Made by a program: the position numbers and the translations under genes. Of a stretch of DNA of 64,000 nucleotides, positions 1-11,556 are shown piece by piece; position 1 is the first letter of the stretch, and every line of letters begins with the position of its first letter. Where the stretch lies: positions 15,527,334 to 15,591,333 of the forward strand of contig NC_084931.1 of NCBI RefSeq assembly GCF_958298935.1, given 5' to 3'. The notes under the pieces are model-generated. The model worked only from the letters and a program-made list of their open reading frames with translations. It searched no databases and was not told where the DNA came from. The DNA is from Phragmites australis (lineage: Eukaryota > Streptophyta > Magnoliopsida > Poales > Poaceae).

Positions 1-2074
1 CCGAGACTTGCGCTTCAGATGATTCTAGATTTTGTCGCAAGCATTTGACCTCTTCTTCGGTGCTCTGTTTCTCCGAGCGGAGGGAGCTTAGTTCCTTCTC
101 AAGTTGTTGCAAGCACGCCTCGGCTTCCCTCGCTCATGCGCAAATTCACGCTTCTGGCCTTCGGTTTTTTCCTCCCGCTTTTGTACCATGTCCCTTTGTG
201 CCTCCGCATTCCTGGCGCGGGCTTCATAATTTTCAGCTTGTTTGCGCTGAGCCCGTGAGATAAGCATAACCTGGGACGTCGCACGGGTATGAGAACGAGT
301 AACAAAATGACACAAGGCAACAGATAAACATAATAAAACATAGGAATATACCTTCGTAATCGCCACGTTGGAAGTGTCAAGGAGCTCAGCGGCAGGCTTC
401 CAGGCGAGGGATATCTCAAGCTCGGGCAGGACGAAGGTGCTGAAGATTTTCTTGCATCGCTGACCTCCCCAGAGCTTGGTTCAAACGATGACATCTTAAA
501 TGCCTCAAGCTTGATAGCCTTCGCGTTAATCAACCCATCGTGGCTCAGTAGTCCTTTCCCGCCACAGTGGGGCATTGTGGGCGTAGACTCCTCCATCTCG
601 GTGGCTCTATGGCCACCAGATGACTTGTCGGAGTCGCCACTACCTCGATATTATTAGCCCCTTCGACCTAGGGGTCCCTGGCTGCAGTTTTGACGATGGT
701 GCGTGTATCCGACGAATCCTCCTCCTCATCACTCAGGATCAACGTGGGAAGATCCACGCGAGAGCAAAATTACGACTTCAGCGAGGGGCGGAGACCTTGA
801 GTACCCTCGGGTAGCTCTTGCCGTAGGGGCACGATGTGCAATGCCACTGAACCCTCGAGAGTTACTTCCTCGTGAACGTCATCAAATGCAACCTCATGAG
901 GCCTCTTCCTGAGGGCCCGAGCCTTCTTTTTCCAGCCTCCTTGGGGCAAACGATCCTGGTGTCTTTGCTTTCTCGAGCCACCGGCGGGGAGTTCTTCGCT
1001 GATGTCCTCAGCCGGGGAACTCTCTCTAGGACCTTGCAGGAGCGTGCTAGTCTTCGGCCTATCTCTGTAGGAAAGGCCTCTGTACTCCAAGACTCGGTTT
1101 AGCCTTCGGCCAAGACCTTGCTCAGCACATAACTGGGCTTCACCCGGCATGAACTTCCTGAGCACATCGTAGCCCTTGCTTCGACTTTGGCCACCGATAG
1201 TTCTGGCGAAGATCAAAAAACGTAAGCAAATGACAGCGAAGGTCTATCTAGAAACATTAATAATAAATGTATGTGTACTTGTGAAGCCTTGCACGGAAGG
1301 GTGGGGATGGCAGAGCCCCTCCGGCCCCTTTTCTCTGAACTCCGGGATGCTCCAATCCCGGCTGAGGGGCAATACTCCGGCGCCTATGAATTCTTCTACG
1401 AGGTCCTGGGTGGACAAATACTTCGCGCATCTGGCAAAGGCTTCAAGAGCAGGCCGCTAAGACACCTCCAATTGCACGTCTGGGCGCGGTTCCCCTTCAC
1501 CTCTTCACATTTTGAAACAAGAAATTCCTGTTGTTCCACCTTGTGGTAGAATCACCATTGCGTCTAGTCCTTCAGCCATTTATTTTTGTACACAATGGCG
1601 GGCGTGGACAATCCAGCGCGATAAGCGAAAGATAAACACCCGTAATGTGCTTCGCTCTGCACACTGCGAGCGAATACGGGCTTCGGTTGGTGATGAAGTT
1701 GGTCGGCAGCGGCGAAGGCCCTAGCTGACACTTTTGCTCCTTCGGATCGAGCAGCCCAAGCTAATAGACCTAGCCTCACAATGGCATTGGGCGTGAGCTG
1801 GTGTAGGTACAGTTCAAATAATTTCAATACCTTGGTCACCATATCATCGCAAGGGAAGCGGAGGCCTGCGCGAAAATAGTCAACAAAGATGACAGCTTCG
1901 TCATCAGCAAGCTCCGACGTCTCGTGGCTCTCTGGGAGCCTAACCTTCGAAACGTCGCTGATCAGTCCTTCCTTCACAAGGCCGACCAGCACTTCGTCAT
2001 CTACTTTCGACTGCTTAATCCAATATGTCTTCGGGCGGTTCGACCTAGCCTTTGCCGCCATCGCGCTGAGTTGA
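1..2074 (-). pseudogene. Antisense aORF of Tat gypsy element 1 (Transposase_28-like)
   Basis: Not gag or pol but the extra gene that Tat-lineage Ty3/gypsy elements (Grande, RIRE2, Retand type) carry in antisense between integrase and the 3' LTR. Reading leftward from an ATG at 2074 (start MAAKARSNRP), the first ~170 residues match the plant putative gypsy-type transposon domain (Pfam Transposase_28), including the motif LHQLTPNAIVRLGLL. Reading continues with a stop near 1565 and a frame change near 1460, then an intron-like gap whose acceptor follows TTCGCCAG near 1213, a Lys/Arg-rich part (1216-770), and a Gln/Glu-rich coiled coil (about 300-1, e.g. LQQLEKELSSLRSEKQ) running off the window edge. 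Function in the family is unknown. Start chosen for the TATA box about 105 bp upstream and for domain similarity. Frameshifts and stops make it a pseudogene or a spliced gene in decay. Confidence 0.7.
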
Positions 2075-2179
2075 TAAATCTGTGATGGCGAGAAACTTGG
2101 AAGCAAGAGAATGCGACGCTTCGTACAAGAGCTGCAGCTCAAGCAATGGCACACAGTAAAAAGAAATCACCTCGCACCT

Positions 2180-2189
2180 ATATTTATAG
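2180..2189 (-). promoter_or_regulatory. TATA box of aORF 1
   Basis: On the minus strand the sequence reads CTATAAATA about 105 bp upstream of the aORF ATG, correctly placed for a plant core promoter that drives the antisense gene. The same arrangement recurs in the other two Tat elements of this window (TATA at 25086 and 56881), which raises confidence. Confidence 0.6.
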
Positions 2190-2509
2190 CAGTGAAAAAG
2201 AGAGGGGTTAAAATGAGACGCGTCAGAATTCGAAACAAAGCCGGAAAAGACGTTTCAGTGTCCAGCGAAGACATTTAATGCCCATTGACGTAACGATTGT
2301 TGAGGGGCAAGATGTTCATACCAAAAACAAAAAAACATAATATATATATATATATATATTGTTACCGCAACTAACATTTCAGACGGGACTCTACAAAAAT
2401 GCAACCTACCCCGCAAGCCTTCAACGGGCTGAAGGGGACGGCATTGAGACACATCTTTCAGTTTACAGGCTTGGCCCATCGAAGATGAACCTTACCCGTA
2501 GGGGGCTAC

Positions 2510-3232
2510 TGTTGGGGATGATCTCCCACCCCCTTCGTATGGCAAGTCGAAGTCTACCGGTGGCTAAACACTCATGGGTGTTGCAAGGATGTTTCAGAAA
2601 ATACAGGCGAAGACCTTGGCGTACCTTCGGTCGAAGCCCGAAGGTTGGCCCATGTCCTCCATCAGTGCAGGCAAAGGCCAGGACGGACATTTAGTCGAAG
2701 CCCGGATGCACATCTGCGGTTCCTGCCGCCGGTGTCGGCGAAGGCACCGACATGCCTTCGGTCGGAAGCCAAAGGTCGACTGGCGATTCCGCTGACCGAA
2801 GGGTGTGAAGGTACTAGCGTATCTTCGGCTGGAGGCCGAAGATCGACTCATGGCACCGAAGAGCAGGAGCGAAGCTCGTGGCGAACCTTCGGTTGGAAGC
2901 TGGGGAGGAGCCTTCAGTGTAGCCATGAGATTGGCCAAAGATCACAAATGGACGTCGAGACCCACTTAATTGCACAGGGCAGAGTTGTAATTATATAAAT
3001 ATACTTGATTGTATCACAATGCCTCCGAATATGCCGAGAATGTGGCAGGTGAGGGGGTGAAACCGTAAATCCTAGCGTGGAGTGGTTGAGTACAAGCTAT
3101 AAATAGGGTCATACTGTACCCGAGCCAAGGGAGGAATCAAGATTATTTACCTCTAAATACGTGTCACACCCAGGAGCCTTAGGCTTTCCCTCGGAGCGAA
3201 GGCTTTCCTTATTCGGGACTTTGGTTCCAACA
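2510..3232 (+). repeat. 3' LTR of Tat gypsy element 1
   Basis: A 723-bp LTR starting TGTTGGGGATG and ending TTCCAACA (TG...CA ends). The purine-rich GGGGGCTAC at 2501-2509 just upstream is the polypurine tract, so this is the 3' LTR of an element whose sense strand is +. A TATA box (CTATAAATAG, 3097-3106) lies in the right half. Between about 2620 and 2910 several imperfect units built on CCTTCGGTCGAAG/CCGAAGG make short hairpins. The 5' LTR is outside the window, so a target duplication cannot be tested; the flanking 5 bases are CTGAG. Confidence 0.7.
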
Positions 3233-3380
3233 CTGAGCTGCTGAATTCGACAAAACATTTTCTACGTCCACTAAGTGTGCCATGAAATTAGCTGAAGACA
3301 TTGAGAAGAGCTTGAAAATCAGGTCTGATCCAGACTTAGGCGCTTCTTGTACTCCACAAGGTTTGTTTTAACACTACTAG

Positions 3381-3588
3381 TAAGGTGTCCGTGCGTTGCA
3401 ACGATTTTTAGATCTTACATTTAATATTTATTTTATTCTTTAAATGAAGCAAACATGCTAACCAAAAGATGGTGATGCGTGCATATGTAAGGTAGCATCA
3501 GGTAACATGGTTTATTATTATTTTCATCTATTTAAATGAAAATAGTACAGTGCTTGTGTATTGCAACGGTTTCTAAATCTCGTACAAG
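3381..3588 (+). repeat. Two diverged direct copies of a GCGTTGCAACG motif
   Basis: Positions 3381-3420 and 3546-3588 share a diverged pattern: GTGTCCGTGCGTTGCAACG then TTTAGATCT-like, and GTGCTTGTGTATTGCAACGG then TCTAAATCT-like. Motifs with CGTGCGTTGCAACG are common in grass repeats, but I cannot name the family. The rest of 3233-3900 shows no supported gene. Confidence 0.35.
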
Positions 3589-3902
3589 GTATCGATTTTA
3601 CTTTCAACACCAAGAGACTAATACATGATGCTAAAAATGAGACTTCATTTTATAGAGCAATAGTGCTCTACAGTACCTAAGATTGCACTCGGCTATCCAC
3701 TGCACCAAGATTGAAATTCCCAATCCCGCTATCCTCCGGTGAGTGACCCCCCAACTTGGAATCGATTTCGCCCAAATCGGCGTGCAAAGATCGCTCCTTT
3801 GCTCCCATGAAAGCACCAAACAAATTGTATCAGAGATCGCGTCTTTGAGCGATCGATCCAACCACGGAATTGGGGGGCGGAGTAGATCGCATATGTGCTT
3901 AC

Positions 3903-5586
3903 CGTCCTGGGTGACGAGCGGGTAGTCAGAGGCGTTATTTTGTTTGGTAAGGCTCTCAACATCCTTCTTCAGCTCACAAATAGTTTTCTCAAGATCCTCC
4001 TTGGTCTGCTTGAGCTCATTCAACTTTTCATTTGCCATTTTTATCTCCATAGTCAACCTCCAAACTTCTTCATGAGACTGAGCAAGTTCTTAATTGCCAT
4101 CTTTAACTTTCGTGTCCATGTCTGTTGCACAAAACAAGACCCAATTAGTTCATGAACCACACTAATCAGAGATGCAGTCCTTTTGTTGTGAACCATATTT
4201 GAATAGCATGCACAGCTTGAGCACTGAGATTAAAAAATGCGATTCCAGACTGAATAATAAGTGTATAGCAATGAATTGCTAATTTGACCGGCATACATTC
4301 AATAGAACAATGATAAGAATATCATGATGGATAGGGCACCGGCAATGCATAAACATGAGTTCAATAGGCTGTAAGCTTGGCTTTGAAGTAAAGCAGGAAA
4401 AACTTTCTTTGGTAAACACGACCAAAAGATAGTGAAAAGCTCACCGCTGAGATTTTCCTGGAGCCATTTGGAGTTCTTGGGACTAATATGGCTAATCCAC
4501 CATCATGAGTACTGCCTTGAGTCGTGACGAACCAAAGCCACCATTGTTGTCGAACAGGAACAAAGACCACTCCAGCCATTAAATACCTCAGCTCTTCGAC
4601 ACTTAGAACTGTGCAAAAAATGCAAGATCTTATCTTCAAAATCGTGAAAGTTCTCAACTTCCCCATTTTTCAGAATGTGGGATCAACGAAATTAACTCAT
4701 ACAGTCATAGTGCAGGAAGCTCCGTCCAATTCGTCACTGTTTTTACCTGTGCAATTACAAACACAAATGGCGTGAATAAGATCAACTAAACAAGTTATCT
4801 GCAACAATGACCAATAGAGCTCTACGAATCCATGCCTATGAGTTAGTACACCCCAGTGACAAGTCTTCCATTAGTAGAAATGGCACGAAGATATATGGAT
4901 AGCTCTCGCTGCACTAACCTGAAATCAAGGGGAAAAAACAATGTTTTCAGTAATTGGATGATGAGAAAGAATTGTGCATGTACAGTAAGCACTACCAGAG
5001 AGAAAAAGCTTCCTTCGTCTGATGTAGAAAAGAATCAAAATTTTGTCAATCTGAACGATAAATAATAGAACCTGAAAGCAATCCCAACAAGATTCCAAAC
5101 AGGAAAGCGACAGAACTCAAAACGCAAATCCCCAAAACCGAAATTTCCGCAGAAAACACGAACTTCGACTCGAGCCGCCGCGATGCAGCTAAACACAATA
5201 AAGGAGACACTTTTGCAAGCAAATCTCACGACCCAAGCATTCTTGATTCTAACAAACAAAAAATAGATGGGATTAAAATCACATGATCTGCACCGGCTGT
5301 TCTTTACCCCACTAACCACCCGTCCACAGCAAACCATTCCGCCAATCTCATTCCCAACAAAGACAAATCACGGAGAGACAAAAGATGGATCTCTGAAGCA
5401 TCCAAGCGCAAAACACAGATCAAGGAAGCAACAAAACTCGGTAATAATCGCAGCATGAGAAAAGTGAATCAAAGATCCAATCTTATAGCAGAGGCTAGAG
5501 AGGGGAAGCAAGCGTACCGAGTGGACACTGTCAGGAGCGGCAGTGAGCTGCGGCGGCGAGATGACAAGATCCACCAAGCTGCCCAC
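3903..5586 (-). pseudogene. Split gene fragment with coiled-coil exon
   Basis: Three exon-like pieces line up on the minus strand with plausible splice sites. Piece 1 (5586-5518) begins ATG, reads MGSLVDLVISPPQ, and ends at a GTACGC donor. Piece 2 (4746-4445) follows TTGCACAG and ends at GTGAGC; it holds readable stretches such as NFHDFEDKILHFLHSSKC but has stops. Piece 3 (4121-3903) follows TGCAACAG and ends GTAAGCAC; it encodes a charged coiled coil (LNELKQTKEDLEKTICELKK) preceded by one in-frame UAA. This looks like a host-type intron-containing gene or a transposon-captured copy of one. I do not recognise the protein, and no function is assigned. The stop codons suggest a dead copy. GC-rich sequence 5590-5930 upstream resembles a plant 5' leader region. 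Confidence 0.4.
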
Positions 5587-6820
5587 TTTCTCCCTCCATC
5601 TTTCTCACCCCATCCCCTCCTCTCTCTCTCCTTCTATCCCTCTATCCTCCTCCTCTTTGGACTCTGGCATCAGGGAAGAGGGGGCGAGGAGGAGATGGCG
5701 ACGGCGGATCCGACCTTGGGCGGTGGCGGTGACGTGCGGGCGGCGCGAGGCAGAGGAGCGACAGCGGCGAACTGGCACGAGGGAGCGAAGTCGTGGGAGG
5801 AGGCAGATCGTGGGCAGCTTGCTGCCAGGTCGTGGGGTGGGTGGGGCGCAGGATGAAAAGACGGTTTTCTTCGGATTTGTATTAAGTGGGACGGTGGGAG
5901 ACCGGTTTTTCTTTTAGTGCGACGCATGACGTAAGTGCTGGACGATGTATAAGTATGGACGCACGACGAGTTTAAAGGAGTAGAGACTATATGATTAATA
6001 GTTCAATAACTACTCTTGTCACAATTTAACCTCTGCACCTACAAATGTCACAACTTTAGAAAAAAAAAAAAAGAGAGAGAAGACTAGTAAGCTAAGGGGG
6101 GTCAAACTCAAGGAGACAGAAATCCGTGGTTTAGCGAGACCTATTGCTAGTTTAGGGAAATCATCACAAAGAAGGAAAAAGATGAAGAATGATTGTGATA
6201 TTTGCATAACCACCACCACAGACACATGCAACGACAATGACATAATGATCCTAAAGCATTACCAATTTAGAGATTTTTTCCATCAGTCATGTTCCTAATA
6301 TTTACCCCCCCCCTCCCCCTATTTAGGGTCATTTGGAGATTCGGAATAACCAAAACTTCATGCATGCATCAGCGTACTATACTGCTATTGGTGCTTCAAT
6401 GCACCCATCCTTGGTTACATCTATGTCAGTATCCCAACAAAATCAAGGACTACAACAACAGAGGCAAATTCAACCATTTGCTGCAGATTTCTACAACATG
6501 TCACTGCAAAATCAAGGACTGCAAAAACATAGTCCAACTCAACCTTGTATTATAGATTTCTACAATATGTTTTCTTAGTTCATATGTAATCATCCAGTTC
6601 CATTAGGGTGAGAAAACTTGTATAGTTTTTATATGTAGGTTACTAAAGCATTATACATGTTAGGAACTATCATGATCATCTGGTTCTTATGCAGAGTGCC
6701 ACTAGTGATTTTGTTCAACTGAACTTTTTTCTAAGAGATTGTTTAGACAATACAAGTGCTATTAGCATATATCCCTAAACTAATCTTTTTTCATGTCAGG
6801 ATTTAGTCCCACATAAAAGT
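5587..6820. other. No supported gene; GC-rich then AT-rich spacer
   Basis: 5587-5930 is GC-rich leader-like sequence with only chance open frames. 5931-6300 holds no feature I can name. 6333-6578 (+) has an 81-codon open frame rich in Gln and Asn with a duplicated NQGLQ motif and a twice-seen DFYNM motif; this could be the tail of a transposase or regulator, but I do not recognise it. 6580-6820 is AT-rich and featureless. Confidence 0.3.

Positions 6821-6857
<37 letters not shown>
6821..6857. repeat. (TA)n(CA)n microsatellite
   Basis: A compound dinucleotide repeat: TA units at 6821-6841 running directly into CA units to 6857. A second short TA tract lies at 2340-2359. No coding significance. 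Confidence 0.9.
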
Positions 6858-7599
6858 TTCAATCCTCCACCCCACAAAAAGAATCTAGGGATATAAAAAA
6901 TCGCAGAAGCACATGTGAAAGGAACAGATATACAAACCATGAAATCCTTCTGCAAAGGAATAGTGAAGTGGATGCATGGATCACAATTTCAGATCTAGCA
7001 GCAGATGTTGTGGAAGAGATCCTAGGTGATAAGCTTCTAAGCTCCATGTTCAACACCTGCGACCAATTGAGTGACAAGTATATTGCGATTTTACCAACCA
7101 GCAAGCTAGATGCAGCTACTTCAGGAAGGCTACTGTTGGTGTGAGTAGAGGCGAAGGACTCCAAGCTCAACAATGGGGAACGAGAGAGAGAGGGCAGATG
7201 GTTCATCCTTTTTGGCCTTTACCGCTTGCTCAGAGAGAAAAAGGAGATGGCAGATGGCGAATACTTGCGGGTGAAAAAAAGAAAACAGAGAAGTTGACGA
7301 CGTTACGGACAGACGAACGCTCGATTGTGCTGGGCCACCAGAGAAACGGGAACAAATAGAAAAGAGCCACGTAACGGGAGCAGGTACGGGAGCAGGAAAA
7401 ATGGAAGCAGGGAAGCCGCGTCCGTTTGCAGGTGACCAAACATAAGGAATCAAAGATGGAAACCATGGCACCCCAGATGGAAACCATTGCCACACGAGAG
7501 GAAAGTCCTGGCAGGACATCTTTGGCCGGTTCTGGGCAAAACAACAGCTCCATTTTCCCCTGTCCAAAGTAGACGGTGACAACTGCACCATCCAACCCA
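6858..7599. other. Spacer without supported gene
   Basis: Open frames on both strands here are short and lack recognisable motifs. GATGGAAACCAT occurs twice near 7447-7490 as a small direct repeat. Nothing else seen. Confidence 0.3.
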
Positions 7600-8426
7600 A
7601 ATCGCGTTTCGAGCTTAGACCTCGACGTACCTACGCCGAGGTGCTCATGGCCAGCAACACCAGCTCAGGTGGTCCAGGCAATTCGGATCACAGCCACCGC
7701 GCAACGACAACTCAGGTGGCCTCGGCCAACACCTGCCGGGCGCCTCCTCCTCCGGCGGTTTCGGTCCGCAGTCTGCCGGCTTCAACATTCGTGGCGGCTT
7801 CGGCAAGCGATCCCCCGGGATCACGTTTGGCGCCCCCAGCAATCCAGGAGGACTGGCGGGCGGCTCCCATGTCCCGGTGTTCCAGTGCCTCGGCAAAACC
7901 GGTCCCCGCAGTGGGCCAAACGGGTCATCGAAGCAGGGCCAAGCTCGTGCGACCGCTTTGACTCCGGAGGTCGGGGTGGGGTGGCAGACCCGGCCATCGG
8001 TCGGGGGCCTGCGATCAAGGCCGTGGCCAGCGCTCCGAGGTTCCGATCCCACAGCATCCTAACGCTGGGCATCATCAACCATCTTTGGTTTCTCCTCATG
8101 CTCTGCATCCGGCCACCAATAACAACGTCTTAAAACAAAAGGTGCCCAAAACTCTTTATTGTTTCACATGCAAAACAAAGGGCCATACTCAGGATGCGTG
8201 TGTGGTGGAGCTCTACTGTGTCTTATGTGATAAGAAAGACGACCATCTGCAAGTAAGGTGCCCTATTCTCAAATTCCCCAAGCCAAATGCTTCTTTATTC
8301 GGACTTGGTACGAGCAAACTGGGGTTTCTACAAATCCCGCCTCTCACTTGTAACCAAATCACCCCGCCAGCAGCTACGACTGCCTTCATAAGAATCTCCG
8401 GTGGGAGACTTACAACTAAACTTGTA
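7600..8426 (+). pseudogene. Zinc-knuckle part of a DUF4283-type retroelement protein
   Basis: The right end encodes two CCHC-type knuckles, CFTCKTKGHTQDAC and CVLCDKKDDHLQVRC, followed by PILKFPKPNASLFGLG and LGFLQIP. That order (zinc knuckle, KP-rich link, LGF-QIP motif) is characteristic of plant DUF4283/zf-CCHC_4 proteins of LINE or domesticated-retroelement origin. Upstream (7640-8050) is Gly/Ser/Pro-rich low-complexity coding that shifts frame at least twice. The frame ends at an in-frame UAA (8427) and the following DUF4283 domain is found displaced at 10755-11010, so an insertion splits the gene. Confidence 0.65.
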
Positions 8427-10754
8427 TAATCAGAGCTACAACATCTCACCTGTTTACACCAAAAACTAGAAAAATGGCACGCTCTATAACCCATCGTCAA
8501 TGCAGTACATTATTTTTATATATTAAGCATGAAAAGGGTATAGGTAAAGAAGTGTATACATATAAAGTTGCACCGATATATTACAAGTTCTAAATTTTGT
8601 ACATAAACATAGAAGTGCATAGATACAGTATCGAGCCATATGTCCTGTCACCGATATGGAATTATCTTTTGGAGATTAAACTAACACAATTATTCTTATC
8701 CTGTACATAATCTTGACGAGATGAACTATTAAAGTGGCAATTTTCACCTAACGTTGACCTGTGTTTGTATGGAAAAGTTTGAGAACTTAAATAGAAAAAT
8801 ACAAAAGTTAAATAATGCAGAAGGACCTATATGGAATTTAAAGAAAACCTGAGAGTTTATCTATAAATTGAATTATTTTAAAAAAAATTCTGATGGGGTG
8901 GGCCAACATAACTTGGGCGAAGGCCCAAGAGTCCTTTTCAGCCTATCCCAAATTGAGAGTTTATCGGTAACCTGAGTGTTGAATTTGTTTTAATGCATTT
9001 GAATTTTAGAATTCAAATTATTGAAGCAAATGAAACCTATGCATTGTGAAGTAACTTTAAAATCTTTCATACAACATATAATTGTAACTAATTGTTTAAA
9101 TTACTATAGTTAGTAACATTAATTGAAGTAAATTTTTCTAACTTTTTAGAAACCAAATCAAAGCCTACAAATTCAAATGGTAGCTAAAAACCTTGATCCG
9201 CGATTAATTTTGGTTTAAATTTTGTGAATACTTTTTGAGTGCCATCAGTTAAAATGGGTTGCATTCAAGTTGTAGTTCACATATAAAAAAGTTTCAGAAT
9301 TTCTTGCAAACCTTAGCTGACCTAGTCCATTTTTGCAATAGGAGCCAAACAAAAAATCTAGAAACAGATAGGGGTGTCGATCAGCTCGTTTTCACTGAAG
9401 GTTGCATGACACTAATCACTCATATGTGGACCAACTACCCTCGAGCCCCTCCTGGTAGCCCCTCCTCTGCTTCTCTAATCTCTTCTCTCTACTCATGTCC
9501 ACAGATCGACACCCAGCCCAACCTTATCATCTTCGTTCCTCAATCGTCCTTCTTGGTCATAGCTCCCTCTCTCTCTTTCCTAGTCTGGCACCTATGGCAG
9601 CGTTGTTGGCCACCCCATGTGCCCCTGTTCCATCCCATCTCCCGCCAGCAACTCACGAGGGCCCGTGCCGCCACGCTACCGGTGCTCCCTTGGAGCCCAA
9701 GCGGTCGCTCGCTGGTGGTAACGTGGGGGTCTCGCCGGAGATTGCAGCGGAACAGGTGGCCGTCGAGGGGAGGGGTTCACGCTGGTGCTTGAGCTGCTCA
9801 CCAACATCCTGCAACGCGTGCATGCCAGTGCCGAGAGGTGGCCACAGCGGCGTGACATTGTGGCCTGCGCCTTCGTCTGCCACTGGTGGCGCGAGGCTGC
9901 CGTCGCTCGAGTGCAGGGAAATCACCGGCCCAAGATATGCTAAGCCACACCCCTTGCCAGATACCCATCACCATTGCTCTTCCCTACCCCTTTGTTGTAC
10001 CTTCCCTATAGCCCCTACGTGTGGTTGCACAACACCGTCTGGCTGCAATGTTGCTGCTGGGTAATGATGGATGGTTGCTGCTCACCGGATCTGGGCTGTG
10101 CCACCCCAATTATGCTGCCTCATACCTGCACCTTGAAGAAAGCCCCTCGGTTGGCTCGTGGTAGTGGCTTCTTCCTCGACCACTTCTCCTCCCTACCCGC
10201 CAAATCGCTGCATTCTTATCGTCAGGAGCTCCGTGCTACTCGACCTGACCCCTACGCCTCCATCATCCCCACAATGCATCCGCTGGGGTGCCTAGGGAAG
10301 GTGCGGATCCCCTATCTGAGCCAGCGACAACGGATGGGCGACACCCTCGCTGAGTTGCTCTCTGTGCTCAGCCTCTACCGCTCCTAGAAGCGCACGACTG
10401 GCCGGAGCTAGGAGATGGAAGGGTGTCGAGGTTGACCAACCATGGGACACCATGGTGCACCTATGCCAGTCGCCCCTTTCTTGACGGTGTTGTGCATAGC
10501 AACATCGTGGCGAGCACGACAGACATTGGTGTCGTGGCAACTTTGCTCGACGCACGCGAGGTTGGCGGCGTGGGGGCGGTGCCACCTCCTTGGGAGTCCT
10601 TTTAGTCTATTTTCCCCCTAGTCTTCAATGCTTTGGAGTCTTCCAGCGGAGTAGCGCGACCGTGTGGTACATACTGAATCCCCGCAGTTAAAAACATATC
10701 GTATGGTGGCTATAAAAAAAGATTATCTGGCACAGCTGGTTGTGGCCACTTTTA
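8427..10754. other. Inserted segment splitting the DUF4283 gene
   Basis: About 2.3 kb lies between the zinc-knuckle end and the DUF4283 domain, which are contiguous in relatives. 8500-9400 is AT-rich and noncoding; 9400-10620 is GC-rich and gene-like, with an F-box-like fragment (9776-9920). I see no clear terminal repeats, so the insertion mechanism is unknown. The exact edges are uncertain by tens of bases. Confidence 0.4.
9776..9920 (+). pseudogene. Tubby-like-type F-box fragment
   Basis: In one frame this stretch reads LVLELLTNILQRVHASAERW followed by PQRRDIVACAFVCHWWREAA. The spacing of LLELL, RVxASAxxWPxRxDIVACAxVCxxWRE matches the F-box of plant Tubby-like proteins, which recruits SKP1 in SCF ubiquitin ligases. 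Upstream and downstream frames do not give a convincing tubby barrel, so only the F-box region is recognisable. It sits within the insertion that splits the DUF4283 gene, which suggests capture of host exon sequence by a mobile element. The family call is by motif memory only. Confidence 0.4.
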
Positions 10755-11010
10755 GATTATTTACACAAAAAATGGGAGGTGACCCCAAAAGGGACGATGG
10801 CTTTCTTGTGGCCTTCCCATCGATGGCAGAGCTTTGCAAGATGGCCGATATCGATTTCCACTTAAAAGTCCATGGAGCAACAATCTCACTTAGCGAATGG
10901 ACGGCGAAAGATGAGCTGGCACAATCCTTTCAATTGGAAAAAGTGTGGGTGCAAGTTTTTGGGATTCCATCTACCCTGTGCCACTACCTCAGCATTTGGG
11001 TAATTGGTTT
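10755..11010 (+). pseudogene. DUF4283 domain, displaced second half of the 7600-8426 gene
   Basis: Encodes DDGFLVAFPSMAELCKMAD, then HLKVHGATISLSEW and KVWVQVFGIPSTLCHYL, the diagnostic FLVxFPS...SEW...VWVQVxGxP run of DUF4283. Just upstream a frameshift separates WEVTPKG from FLVAFPS. The domain breaks off at about 11010 where a minus-strand LINE tail begins. Together with 7600-8426 it forms one ancestral gene. Confidence 0.65.
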
Positions 11011-11015
11011 TTTTG

Positions 11016-11556
11016 GGGAAAAGATAAGCTTTATTAACTCTCTTCATTACATCAAGATGATACAAATAGACAAAAGTCACCCCCCCGACTTCTGCATAAC
11101 AAAGATACATATAGCCAAACACAAAAAAGCTAAGACCAAAAGGAGAAAAGATGGATGAAATGTGTACTGCTCTCTACAGCAGTACATATTATCATTAGTC
11201 TTGGATGTGGAGCTTAGAATGCCATCCAAATTAGGTAGTGGCTACTTTCTCCAATCCTATGCAGGTCAAAGTGACCAACTTGTGCTACTCCTACCAGTGA
11301 AGAATTGACCAAGATCGGAGCCAATGTGAAGAAGTAAACATAACCTACAATGGAGAGAAAGATTTCTTCTTGTTAAAGACAATGTCATTTCTACATAGCC
11401 ATATTGATAAAAAAAAGTGATCACCGCAACCAGTATGTTGGATTTCAAATTTTTACTAATACCCCGAAGCCAATTCCCAAACATGTTGGGTACACTTTGT
11501 GGTTGGTAGAGATTTGAAGCAATCTGGACTATGAACCATGTAGAACAAGCGAAGCG
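11016..11556 (-). mobile_element. 5'-truncated LINE 3' end (zf-RVT region)
   Basis: On the minus strand 11562-11266 encodes NLYQPQSVPNMFGNWLRGI then ILVAVITFFYQYGYVEM, matching the zf-RVT segment after the reverse transcriptase of plant L1-like LINEs (usual pattern SHMLGSWLNGI...ILVGAxAICWALWLxRND). A different frame downstream continues with HWLRSWSILH, a typical follow-on. The 3' UTR runs to about 11018, with an AATAAAGC-like polyadenylation signal and a T-run on + at 11008-11015 that would be the poly(A) tail. It is inserted at the break of the DUF4283 domain and abuts an LTR at 11557. Confidence 0.6.

Noticed and set aside
5455..5917. Overlapping + open frames of 133 and 124 codons
   Set aside because: Low-complexity GC-rich leader sequence upstream of a minus-strand exon; no motif in either frame.
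7576..8133. 185-codon open frame on + as an intact gene
   Set aside because: Its frame does not join the zinc-knuckle frame; the Gly-rich coding signal moves between frames, so this is a shadow over a frameshifted pseudogene.
10755..11556. DUF4283 domain and zf-RVT segment as one LINE coding sequence
   Set aside because: They are on opposite strands, and a T-run plus polyadenylation-like signal separates them, so the zf-RVT tail is a separate insertion.
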